Shown here in pieces: positions 35,902 through 44,640 of a DNA stretch of 64,000 bases. The position numbers and the translations under genes are program-made. Below the pieces are notes generated by a model, which did not search any database, was not told where the DNA came from, and saw nothing but the letters and a program-made list of their open reading frames with translations. Origin of the DNA: Anas platyrhynchos (Eukaryota; Chordata; Aves; Anseriformes; Anatidae); the NCBI RefSeq assembly GCF_047663525.1, contig NC_092593.1, positions 29,848,501 through 29,912,500 on the forward strand, read 5' to 3'. Positions within the stretch are counted from its first letter, which is position 1; the number at the start of each line of letters is the position of its first letter.

Positions 35902-38533
35902 GCTGCCTGTCTCTGGGCCATCACCAGGTGGCCCTAGAAAACAGCCTATGTCAGTCCCGAGTCTTGCTGAGACGTATCTCAGATTGCTTTTATTTTCCAG
36001 CAAGGTTTTGGCTTTCGGAGAAGCATGACAGGCTCGTGCCATCTGCAGTTCATCCCTCTTAACCAAAGGAAAATCCAAATCTAAAGGAGAATTCACGCAA
36101 AGATTTCCAAGTCCTTCACTTGCCAGTTATCGCAGGGGGCTGTGACCCAACCACGTGCCCTGGGGGTTGTCATCCTCCTTAGGAAATAGCACAGCACTTA
36201 TGGGAAAAGCAATTGTAAAAATCCTTTGCTGCTGCAAAGCCCACACATCGGCTGTGAGCTTTGCTCTCAGCTGGGAAAACCGAAGGATTTCCATGGGAGC
36301 AAGAGGCTGTGGGAGGGACCCCAAAGCATCTGCCCTGGGGTGCTGAAGTGCTGGCTCTCAGGGCTGTAACAAGAAATGTCTGACCGCAGCTCTTTGTCTG
36401 CCTCTCCAACCAGCTAGAGGAATTTAGTTCAGTGACTATAAAAGGCCAGAAGAGGGCAGCTTTTAGCTCGGATTCCTTCCCCAGTCCAGCTAACATGTGC
36501 TGGCCGGGGCAGAAATGTGCAGCTAGGACCAGGGCACCCACAGGGCGAGCCCACAGCACCCTATGGCTCTGTGCCTCTGGCTTTCTCCCCACTGCCAGCC
36601 CATGTGGATCTCACAAACATCACCATGGGCCTCCCCCAGGGCACGGCTACACCACTAAATCAAACACCTTCCCAGGTCACGTCCCCCCATGGTGGCCTTC
36701 CCAAGGCTGACCCTTCATGCTCATCTCCTAACACAGGCTGCCTCCCTTCCCCAGAGATGGCATGCCGTGGTGAGGAATGGCCCAATGGCCCAAAAGCATC
36801 GCCCGTGCTGTAACTCCAGCCTTGTGAAGTGCACACACAGCCTCAGCCCCGGTTCTATGCTTTATTACATGTCCCAGGCCCCACTCGCCTTAATTACAAC
36901 TTGGTTGCATTGAGCCTCTTGTATCAGGGAAGGCTGCTGTGCATTAACCGAGTGAGAATTAGCAGCCCAGATCTGACCTCCAACATGATCCTGGTGTATT
37001 TTATCTCTAAATCAGGCTACAGCTGGCTAAAGTAGCTGTAAACAACTGTACAACAGCTAAACACAGGTAAATCAGCTCAGAACAGGATTTTCCCCTCTAA
37101 TCACCTTTAAGGAAAAAAAAGAAAGGGAGGGGGGGAGGAGCAAATAAGGTACTCTGATATTTTTTGGGGGGTTGAGCAGAAATTGGTGGTGCAAATCACA
37201 CAAGGAGGCAATCTGAGATGCTGGCATGCCACCAGAGAGCACGGGGTGATTCATGAGCCCTAAATCCCCACCAGCGCTGCGCTTTCACTCTCTCTGCCAC
37301 GCGTGCAGCTAGGTAGGCTCCCAGATTTACTGCCCTGGGAAAGACGCTGGGAAATTGATAGTTTTTCTAAGCCTCACACTTATCACTGGTAGCAAGGCTA
37401 ATGCACTTTGCTTTCTGCGACAGGGTTGCAGAAAAAAAGTGGGGCAAAATCTGCAGCTTGAGTTGGAGTGACACCAGAGCAGGGAATGGCTGAGACCTGG
37501 TGTTATAGGGACAGGAGTGAGAATATGTTGGCCACGTAGGTTGTGCCTGCAGACAAACCTGAACCACCCTTGTTCATCCTGCCTGTGTGTGCCTAACCAT
37601 CCCAAATTCAGCATCCTTTCCCCCATGTGGGTGTGTTCAGGCTTTGAGTTTCCAGGCTGCCACCATACCTGGCTGCACAGGAATTGCAATCAGCTGGGCT
37701 CGGGCTTCCCCAGGCCTTTTCTCCTCTTCTGTGAGATGGGGAAATGATTACTCCAACCAGAAATGTCCCCGTCACTCTTCTGAGGGCAGTGAGCAATTTA
37801 TGTGCACGGAGATCCTGATGCAGCAGATAAAACCCAAGGCTGCTAAATCCTCCACCCCTACAACACATCTGCTTAAAGGAAGACATCCTCCTTTGCTCAC
37901 CCTCTGCACACCAGATTTTATTCCTTCCAGCTCAGGCATCCAAACAATCAGTCAGGACAGCCAAATGAACCCTTTTTTTGTGTGTGTGACCACAAAATAC
38001 CAGCACTGCTTTGCTCCATCCAGCACCAGACCCGTCCCTGGCAGAGCACTGCGAGCACTCTGGCCTCGCTTCTCCTCCCGCTGCACTCACTCGCGGCAGT
38101 AGGACCCAGCACTCGCCGTGCAAAAATGACGTCTGTCATCTCAGCAAATAGCAGGAACAAAGGCACAGAGCGCTCCTCTTTTGTCTGTGCCTGCTCAAGT
38201 CAGGCAAAGGTTTTGTTCCTCCTGCAGAATTGCAGGGTTGGGGGGGGAGTGACAGGCACAGTCAGGGCTTTGATGCAAGCGTAGTGCAAAAAGAGAGTCG
38301 TTTTCGGTGCAAATCCCAGCATAACCTGTCAAAAAGCCCTCATGCTCAACTGCACGTGCTTTAACCTGCAAGCCTGCGCTTGGTGTGAGTTTGCAGAGGC
38401 AATTTCTGGGCAGGTTCACACAGAGGAGGTCCCTCTTTGTCCAGCACATAGGTACGTGCTGGTATTCTGCCACAAGATGCAGAAAAGGCTACACTTGTTA
38501 AGCTTCAGAGATGGGTGGTAGGAATTCATGGAG

Positions 38534-38560
38534 CAAAACAAAACAAAACAAAACAAAAAA
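38534..38560. repeat. (AAAAC)n microsatellite
   Basis: About five CAAAA pentamer units followed by an A run. Simple sequence with no associated retroelement body that I can recognise. Confidence 0.85.
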
Positions 38561-40139
38561 GATTATGAAACGCACCTACCCTGTTCTTGTGTTCCTCCAA
38601 GGGCCTCCACTCCTTGTTGCTTACAGAGTGGCAGCACTGGGCTGTTTTCATGTTTTCAAACTCCTTTGAATTATTTTTTTCCCCTCATTTGTGGCTGTTT
38701 TAGCATTTCCTGGAGATCAGGCTGCAAAACCGGCTTTAAGCTGGTTCTTGAAGGGCTCTGCTTGGCCTGAGGAGAGGCATCTGAGGTCAGGAAATGGAGC
38801 TCAGCTGCTGAGCTGCAGATGAACGGATTATTCATCACTGCTGAATTAGGAGCACTTGTGGATTCAGTCATTTCCCCACTATCATGCTGCTTTTATCCAT
38901 TCTTCCCTCCAGCCCTCCGCCCACCCCTAAGAAGCTCCTGGGCACCTCTCAGGATCTTTCTCCTCTGAGCCACGAAACCTCCTTGGCCCTAGGAGTCTGC
39001 AGAGGGTTGAACACATGCTCAGCCCCTAATGAACCTTCATTACCTGGCTTCACTAGCCAGGGAGGGCTGTGGCCGAGCCTGGGAAGGTCCTCAGGAAGAA
39101 AGGGGAGGTGGAAGGGAGGGAAAGCAGGAAGAAGGGAGCAAGAAAAGGTTGCTGAGCACAACAGGTCCAAGTGTGCCATCCCCCAAAAGCCTCCCAAAGG
39201 ACTGTCAGAGCGAGATTCCCTACAGCATATTCCTCATCCAGGAGAGTCACAGGCCTGGCAGAGCTCACCCCAGAATCACTGGCAGAAAGCCGGGGGGTCC
39301 CCCAAACCAGCTGGAGGTGCCAGCCCCATGTCTTGTCCCTCCACAAGCCATCTGAGGTCTGTCTCTTAGCACAGCCTTCGAGCTGTTCCCACAGCCCAGG
39401 CGTTAGTCACAGGGATGCTATTAATTAGCCTCAGAGAATCCCCGAGAACGGGGGCAGTCCTAATTACAGGCCTTGCCTGCTAACTTTGTTTGGGCTGGCG
39501 TCTCTGCTTTTAAGGCAGAAACAAAAGGAAGCAGACTAAGACAAGTGATGCCAGAGAGAAGAAATGTGTGAGAGGCGCCTGCATGCTCTAGGAGTTGCGA
39601 CACCCTCTGCAAACCAATTTCCCCCCCCAGGTCACTGCATTTGCCAGAGCCTGCTGACAAAATCTGCTGCTCCAGGGCTTCGTTTTGCCCAGGTGATACA
39701 GGGCTAATTGGTTGTAGATCAGCAATCACCATCAGGGATGCTCTGTGCCTGTGCAGGAAGCATCCCCACGTTGTCCACAGGCACGCTGCTGGTGGATGTG
39801 TGCGGTCTCCATCCCTTTGTGTGCCACCGAAATAAAAAAAAAAGGAAAGAAAAAGGAAAAAAAAAAATATACATCGAAGCACAAGATTAGCTGGGGGAGG
39901 GGAGATGGGTTGGTGGGGCTGGGAAGAAATAATTGCCATGTCTGAAAGCAGTTACTATGGCAGCAACAGCCTTCTTGCTGCTGGAGCGAAATGTTGGGGA
40001 CCAGCATTTTTGCCTTTGTCAGATGCTCCCAGACACACATTTAGATGCTAATGCTGGCTTTAACCTTGGCTGCATAACCTCAGGGTGAGGGGCAGAAAGT
40101 AGAGGAGGGAGGGGGATGTATGGCAAAGATGGGTTTCGG

Positions 40140-40345
40140 CTCCCTAAATTTGCCACTGAATGGACTGGGCACACTCCTCTCAGCTGCGATTAACGCTGGT
40201 ATTTCTGCGCTTAATATTCAGCGGAGGTCTTAACAGCTTATTTATGGATAGCTGGCATTAGCTGCAGCATAATTCACCACTGCAACGCTCCTGTTTATCT
40301 CCGTCCCCTTGGCATCATCTGATATAAGGCCATTTTTTCGAACAT
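40140..40345. promoter_or_regulatory. Candidate conserved element ~1 kb upstream of ARL4C
   Basis: Repeat-free sequence with CTGCGATTAACGCTGG, TGCGCTTAATATTCAGCGG, GCTTATTTATGGATAGCTGG, CATTAGCTGCAGCATAATTC and GTTTATCTCCG (GATA-like on the opposite strand). It ends about 1.07 kb before the ARL4C start codon and 0.6 kb before the CpG island. Position and motif density make a proximal enhancer plausible. This is inferred, not shown. Confidence 0.4.
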
Positions 40346-40929
40346 CCCCCAGGTTTGATCAGCCTGTCTATCCCATCTCGCCTTTATTTATAACCCACAA
40401 TCAATGCCGGGGTGAAAAAAAAAAAAAAGAGAGGGGCAGCTCGCCCTTCGACTTCAGCTGTTGGGAGAAAGAAATTTTGGTGGCCTGTTTCGACAGGGAA
40501 GCCTTTCAACCTGAGCCTCAGATCTGTCTCCAGCAGTGGGAATGAAAGAGGAGCAAGGGAGGGGAGCTTTGGCTCCTGCAGTTGAGGTGATGGAGGGGAG
40601 AGGGCTTCCCAAAGGGTGTCCCGGGGCTGGCAGTGCTGTCCTTCATCCACATAGGAGGTTAAGCCTGCTGTAAGCCCTCGGTAAGATCCAGCTATTCCCA
40701 GAGCTCGTGGCACACCCCTGATCCTGCCCTGCTCTTGTGCTGAGCAGGAGGTGGTGGTTTGGGCATCGTCACCCTGCGGGTTTGGCTTTGTGCAGTGCCA
40801 CCGAGCTCGGAGGGAGCCCTCGCCACCTCCTCCCCCTGGAGCTGGCACAGCACCTGGGGCAAAGCAAGGCTGCGATTATCCCATGGAGGGCAAAGGGTGT
40901 GCTGGGTGGGTGTTTGACCCTCCAGCCAG
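40346..40929. other. Upstream flank of ARL4C CpG island
   Basis: No gene seen. A poly-A run lies at about 40417-40429. The remainder is moderately GC-rich sequence leading into the CpG island. Frames on either strand here extend into the island and are not supported as coding. Confidence 0.5.
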
Positions 40930-40962
40930 CCCTGCACCTGCGTGACGCCACACGCCACGCGT

Positions 40963-41016
40963 GGAGGTGACACGGTGCCAGGAGGTGACATGGTGCCAGG
41001 AGGTGACAAGGTGCCA
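40963..41016. repeat. 18-bp tandem repeat x3 in the ARL4C upstream region
   Basis: GGAGGTGACACGGTGCCA (40963-40980) is followed by two further copies at 40981-40998 and 40999-41016 that differ only at the eleventh base (C, T, A). The exact reverse complement of the first ten bases of the second unit, TGTCACCTCC, occurs at 41062-41071. Each unit carries AGGTGA, close to a nuclear-receptor half-site, and TGACA, the core bound by TALE homeodomain proteins. ARL4C is a known LXR target in mammals, but the 18-bp spacing is not a classic DR4. Confidence 0.85.
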
Positions 41017-41191
41017 AGGAGCCTTGCTCGTGGGCATTTCCACCAAGAAAACAGAGCCCGCTGTCACCTCCCGAGCAATTCGGCTCGGCCACAAGGCTGG
41101 GAGGAACAGCGAAGAGGCAGGGAATGAGGGAAGGAGGCAGGGAAGGAGGGCAGGAGGCCGTGAGGGAAGCGGCGGCGCGGCCCCTCCTCCC

Positions 41192-41200
41192 GGGCGGGGC
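41192..41200 (+). promoter_or_regulatory. Sp1/KLF GC box
   Basis: GGGCGGGGC, a canonical Sp1-type GC box, lies about 216 bp before the ARL4C start codon in the CpG island. It is consistent with a TATA-less promoter starting close by. Confidence 0.6.
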
Positions 41201-41252
41201 GGCAGGCGGCGGCCGGCAGTCCCCGAGCCCCGGCTCGGCGTGGAGCCGCCAG

Positions 41253-41344
41253 CGGCCGAGCCGAGCCCTGCCGAGCCCAGGAGAGCCCAGCAGGGCCGAG
41301 CCGAGCCGGGCTGGGCCGAGCCGAGCCGGGCCGGGCCGGGCCGC
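41253..41344. repeat. GAGCC/GGGCC-rich low-complexity tract
   Basis: CCGAG and GAGCC pentamers and GGGCC units recur across about 90 bp, often as GCCGAGCCGAGCC followed later by GGGCCGGGCCGGGCC. The tract ends just before the uORF ATG. Such repeats slip easily and give several GGG runs on the + strand. It probably overlaps the core promoter or 5' UTR. Confidence 0.75.
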
Positions 41345-41348
41345 GGCC

Positions 41349-41366
41349 ATGGGCGCCGGGTTGTGA
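41349..41366 (+). CDS. Candidate uORF of ARL4C (5 codons)
   Basis: ATG at 41349 opens a frame encoding MGAGL and stops at TGA 41364-41366, 49 bp before the ARL4C ATG and in a different frame. Its start context GCGGCCATGGG is the same as that of the main ATG (both have G at -3 and G at +4), so it should be efficiently recognised if transcription begins upstream of 41349. It would then be a translational regulator rather than a functional peptide. Confidence is limited because the transcription start is unknown. Confidence 0.4.
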   Translation: MGAGL

Positions 41367-41399
41367 GGGGAGGAGGAGGGGGGGGCGGGCGGCAAGGGG
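41367..41399 (+). promoter_or_regulatory. Predicted G-quadruplex upstream of ARL4C start
   Basis: The + strand has G runs at 41367-41370, 41378-41385, 41387-41389 and 41396-41399, separated by loops of 7, 1 and 6 bases. This satisfies the usual G3+N1-7 rule. It sits immediately after the uORF stop codon and 16 bp before the main start codon. If in the 5' UTR, the RNA version could impede scanning. Prediction only. Confidence 0.5.
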
Positions 41400-41415
41400 C
41401 GCCCCGCAGGCGGCC

Positions 41416-41994
41416 ATGGGGAACATCTCGTCCAACATCTCCGCCTTCCAGTCCCTGCACATCGTCATGCTGGGGCTGGACTCGGCGGGGAAGACGACGG
41501 TGCTGTACCGGCTGAAGTTCAACGAGTTCGTCAACACCGTGCCCACCATCGGCTTCAACACCGAGAAGATCCGGCTGAGCAACGGCACGGCCAAGGGCAT
41601 CAGCTGCCACTTCTGGGACGTGGGCGGCCAGGAGAAGCTGCGCCCGCTCTGGAAGTCCTACAGCCGCTGCACCGACGGCATCATCTACGTGGTGGACTCG
41701 GTGGACGTGGACCGGCTGGAGGAGGCCAAGACGGAGCTGCACAAGGTGACCAAGTTCGCCGAGAACCAGGGCACGCCGCTGCTGGTCATCGCCAACAAGC
41801 AGGACCTGCCCAAGTCCCTGCCGGTGGCCGAGATCGAGAAGCAGCTGGCCCTGCACGAGCTCACCCCCTCCACCACCTACCACATCCAGCCCGCCTGCGC
41901 CATCATCGGCGAGGGGCTGACGGAGGGCATGGACAAGCTCTACGAGATGATCCTGAAGCGGAGGAAGTCCCTCAAGCAGAAGAAGAAGCGGTAG
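41416..41994 (+). CDS. ARL4C: ARL4C, ADP-ribosylation factor-like small GTPase 4C
   Basis: An intact 192-residue protein in one exon, near-identical to mammalian ARL4C as I know it. Gly2 followed by Asn-Ile-Ser-Ser fits an N-myristoylation signal. The P-loop GLDSAGKTT spans residues 20-28, switch I Thr44 lies in TVPTIGFNTE, the WDVGGQE switch II motif is at 67-73 with Gln72, the guanine-specificity motif NKQD is at 127-130, and CAI is at 161-163. The C-terminus (181-192) is strongly basic (KRRKSLKQKKKR), the ARL4-family polybasic tail that targets the plasma membrane and nucleus. In mammals ARL4C recruits cytohesin-family ARF exchange factors to the plasma membrane, binds filamin A, promotes cell migration and tubulogenesis downstream of Wnt and growth-factor signals, and is induced by LXR to support cholesterol export. 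The start has a strong Kozak context (GCGGCCATGG). Codon third positions are overwhelmingly G or C, as expected inside a CpG island. A coding region without introns is normal for ARL4C, so this is not a retrocopy: it has its own CpG-island promoter and no A-tail right after the stop. Confidence 0.98.
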   Translation: MGNISSNISAFQSLHIVMLGLDSAGKTTVLYRLKFNEFVNTVPTIGFNTEKIRLSNGTAKGISCHFWDVGGQEKLRPLWKSYSRCTDGIIYVVDSVDVDRLEEAKTELHKVTKFAENQGTPLLVIANKQDLPKSLPVAEIEKQLALHELTPSTTYHIQPACAIIGEGLTEGMDKLYEMILKRRKSLKQKKKR

Positions 41995-42083
41995 AAGCCC
42001 GCAGACGCGTGGACGGGTGGGAATGCAGACAAAGGAACCGAGGGGGAGAGAGAACCAAAGCGATCCTGTTTTTTGTGTTTTCC

Positions 42084-42119
42084 TTTTTTTTTTTTTTCCT
42101 TCTTTTTATTTTTTTTTTG
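42084..42119 (+). repeat. U-rich tract in ARL4C 3' UTR
   Basis: Two long T runs (about 14 and 10 bases) separated by CCTTCTTTTTA. On the sense transcript this would be a polypyrimidine/U-rich element able to bind proteins such as PTB, HuR or TIA1. Binding is not shown here. Confidence 0.7.
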
Positions 42120-42298
42120 TCCCTTTCCAAACGAAACGACGACAATAGCGGTGATAACAATACCGCTCCTGCTAGCCAAGCCCTGATCCTGACTGCGGGC
42201 GAGAGCCAGGATCTCCTTCTCCCGCTCTTCCCCCTTGCCCACCACCCTTTCCCCGGCCGGAGGGCGGCGTGGAGCACAGGGTGGCTGCTGGGCTCCGA

Positions 42299-42375
42299 GC
42301 TGGAGATGCCCTGAGCCCCCTGGCCGGGCTGGAGATGCCCTGAGCCCCCCTGGCCAGGCTGGAGATGCTCTGAGC
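42299..42375 (+). repeat. 29/30-bp tandem repeat, about 2.6 copies, 3' UTR
   Basis: Units begin with GCTGGAGATGCCCTGAGCCC at 42299 and 42328, and with GCTGGAGATGCTCTGAGC at 42358. The period is 29 then 30 bp. Copies differ by single substitutions and one extra C in the C run. Confidence 0.85.
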
Positions 42376-42622
42376 GGGACAAGATGCCGCGGGCGGCCGA
42401 GAGCCCATGGAGCCGGGGTGGCCGCCCCAGCGCCCCTCCGTCCTTGCGGGGCACGGAGGCCAAGGGGTGAACAGGGCAGGACCCTGTTAAAGTGCATTTG
42501 AGAGAGGGCGAACGCGCGCCTGGAGCTTTTAATGCAAGGTCAGCCGGCAAGGAGGGCGGCTCTCGGCTGCCTTCATCCCTCACTGGGGGGCTGGAGTAGC
42601 GTAAAATGGGGGAGATGGCCGA

Positions 42623-42698
42623 GGGGACAAAACCTGGACGAGGGGACAAACCCCAGCCATGGGGACAAACCCCGGCCGAGGGGACAAATCCAAACCCC
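42623..42698 (+). repeat. 19-bp tandem repeat x4, 3' UTR
   Basis: GGGGACAAA starts at 42623, 42642, 42661 and 42680, an exact 19-bp period. Units are GGGGACAAAACCTGGACGA, GGGGACAAACCCCAGCCAT, GGGGACAAACCCCGGCCGA and GGGGACAAATCCAAACCCC. The first nine bases are invariant and the remainder varies. Confidence 0.9.
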
Positions 42699-43900
42699 GC
42701 GGGCTGGTGTTTTAGGGAGCAGATGAGTGCAGAGCACAAGGGCAGGCAGCCTTCAGTAATGCCGCAGCGGCTGGGGGTGTGTAGCAGCTGGTGACTGGTG
42801 CTGAGCTTTAAGCTGTTTGCTTAAAAAAAAAGAAAAAAAAAAAAAAAGGGTGAAGTGAGGGGCGTCCAGGAGTCTCTGTTCTTAAAGGCGTGGTTGTGGC
42901 TTCTCCTGAAGCAAAGCCACGAGCAGGTCTTTATTGTGCCCAGGCATGCGCCAAGGTGCTAATATGCTCCATTCGGGGTGACCCAAAATACAGATTTTAA
43001 GAAAAAAAAAAAGCTTTGTACACCGCTGGGTGGACCGGTCACCGTGCTGCCCTGCAGCTGGTGCGGGAGGCTGGGGCAGCGCTTGTTAAACAGGAGCTCG
43101 GGGAGGTCGTGGCAGGACGGACAGCTGCCGGGTGAAAAGGGCAGAGCTTGCAAAACCCTGCAAAAAGATTGCAAAATGCGGCAGGAAAAGGGGACTCGGC
43201 AGTGCCGGGGAAACGATGGGGTGTGGAGAGAGGGGGTGAGGCGGGGGGGAGCTTATTTTTTTTATGAAGATTTAAACCCGATGGAAAGCAGAGAGCCCCC
43301 AGTTGCCAGCAGGTGAATGTTTGGGCACCGAGGTGGGATCAGGCCAGGCTGGGGGCCCTGGGGACTGTAAGCCATTTGCTGGCAGTGTTTTGGCCCGGGA
43401 ACCAGCTCTCTGCGGGACAAAAGCAGGGTCCCCGCTCCCCACGTTGCCCACAGACAGGAGGGAGAGCCGGGCAGGCAGGAGTTTGTGGTGCTTTTCCACC
43501 AGCCTTCCTGTTCGAAAACCCTCCCCGAAACAGCCAAGGAAACCACCAAGCAGACAAAGAAAAAAAAAAATGCCCTCAGGTTTCAGGGAGTTGATTCTCC
43601 CCTTGCAGCGACGAGCGCGGTACCTTTCCAATGGCATTTTGTCAGAAAACAAACGCTGCGGCCAAGCAGTACGTCTCTTGTTATTTTTTTTTTTGCGGGA
43701 TTTGAGTTCCTACACGAGTCCCGACCTGTGCGCGGAGCGAGTGGGCTGGTCCCATCAGCTTAGGAGGCTGTGTGCCTGCCTCGTTGGGTTTCCTTTGCTT
43801 TGTCTTCACCTGGAACACTTTGGTATTTGCTGTTGGGAGAGAGAGCAAAATATTTATTTTTGATGCCACAGAAGCCAAACACTTAAACCTTTTTGTTTTC

Positions 43901-43920
43901 TTTTTTTTTTTTTTTTTTTT
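43901..43920 (+). repeat. Poly-U tract in ARL4C 3' UTR
   Basis: Twenty uninterrupted T residues on the sense strand, preceded by TTTTTGTTTTC. Such homopolymers are prone to length variation and sequencing error. Confidence 0.85.
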
Positions 43921-44478
43921 GGCGAGTGACCCATTCCAGGGGCAAAACACAGAACTCCTTTTGCCCGCCACCTCTCCACCTCTTAAGAAGAACGAATGTG
44001 GGTGTTGTGTGTTTTGCCTCCTCGCCGTCAAGGTGTGGATCTTGGGTCTGCTGGCACCGAGCATCCCCTCGGAGATGGGACTGCTTTTTGGCTGAGCTTT
44101 CAGGCACGCGCCTGGCTCGCGTGCTCTGAGGCTCATCCGAGGCAGGCGGGATGCTGTCGGGGTGCCGTTCCCACCAGCTCGGCTTTCTGCAATAATTAAA
44201 AGTACTTCTCCAATTAGTAGCTAATGGCTTCCGTGGTATTTCCGTAACGTTTCACGACTGCGTGCTGATTTTCCTGTGTGAAGATGAGCGTCGCCTATGG
44301 TGGGCTAGAAGAAGAGGTGCTTCAGCAGAACAGCAGCTAAAGGGGACTGACTGCCCGTGTTGGTTGTTGCTCTGAAAACGAGCCGAGCGTTTTGCGAGGT
44401 TGTGTGTCCTCTAAACCTGTTTGAACGACCCCTTTTTTTTTATTTTAGCCGACGTCATGAGGTACGGGTCTCACTCCA

Positions 44479-44490
44479 CGAGGTACCTCG
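44479..44490. repeat. 12-bp perfect palindrome
   Basis: CGAGGTACCTCG reads the same on both strands. It lies about 130 bp before the proposed ARL4C poly(A) signal. A GAGGTAC copy also occurs 21 bp upstream (44458). Could be chance. Confidence 0.4.
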
Positions 44491-44617
44491 CCGTGTGCCC
44501 ATCAGTGTTGGAAATCCTGCTGCCTGTGTCTTAGCCCTGCCCCTGCCCGTCAGTCTCTGTCCCTCCTGTCTTTCCTCTTTTTTTAAAAAAAGATGCAGAC
44601 ATAATGCTGTGAACTGA

Positions 44618-44623
44618 AATAAA
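44618..44623 (+). terminator. Candidate ARL4C poly(A) signal
   Basis: AATAAA in the context GAACTGAAATAAATTATTT, followed by an AU-rich stretch. It is the first canonical hexamer I found after the ARL4C stop codon. A clear GU-rich downstream element is not obvious, so cleavage near 44640 is plausible but unproven. Confidence 0.55.
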
Positions 44624-44640
44624 TTATTTATACAATGAAA

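Larger units (their letters stand above)
35481..40139. other. Non-coding intergenic DNA
   Basis: No gene recognised. Contains the perfect hairpin palindrome at 35878-35901, an AAAAC microsatellite at 38534-38560, a G-rich patch at 37125-37140 and an A-rich patch at 39833-39868. The frames up to about 170 codons (for example 37587-38102) show no domain and overlap frames on the other strand. Confidence 0.55.
40930..42450. promoter_or_regulatory. CpG island spanning ARL4C promoter and CDS
   Basis: CG dinucleotides become abundant from about 40940 (TGCGTGACGCCACACGCCACGCG) and are dense from about 41155 through the coding region to about 42430. They are scarce in the flanks. This is the usual architecture of a TATA-less vertebrate promoter; I see no TATA box within 300 bp of the start codon. 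The transcription start probably lies between about 41150 and 41345, but the sequence alone does not fix it. Confidence 0.85.
41995..44640 (+). other. ARL4C: Probable ARL4C 3' UTR
   Basis: From the stop codon to the first good poly(A) signal (AATAAA 44618-44623) there is about 2.6 kb with no other gene signal. It contains U-rich runs on the sense strand (42084-42119, 43901-43920), ATTTA-containing AU-rich stretches (AATATTTATTTTTG near 43849), two small minisatellites, and an alternative ATTAAA at 44195-44200. A long, U-rich 3' UTR fits the multi-kilobase ARL4C transcripts known in mammals. The exact end is inferred. Confidence 0.6.

Noticed and set aside
40961..41515. 184-codon + strand frame running from the 18-bp repeats into ARL4C
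   Set aside because: Out of frame with ARL4C. Its start is a repeat-encoded EVTRCQ/EVTWCQ stretch and the rest is the wrong frame of the 5' UTR and CDS.
40876..41883. 335-codon open frame on the minus strand across the ARL4C locus
   Set aside because: It is the antisense shadow of a very GC-rich coding region and promoter. Its low-complexity Ala/Arg/Pro/Leu-rich translation is typical of such shadows.
41416..41994. ARL4C as a retrocopy because its CDS has no introns
   Set aside because: The ARL4C coding region is naturally uninterrupted. The frame is intact with all GTP-binding motifs, and the copy has its own CpG-island promoter and long 3' UTR.
41972..42739. 255-codon minus-strand frame over the ARL4C 3' UTR
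   Set aside because: GC-rich, with lysine runs produced by the poly-T tract and repeats produced by the minisatellites; no domain.
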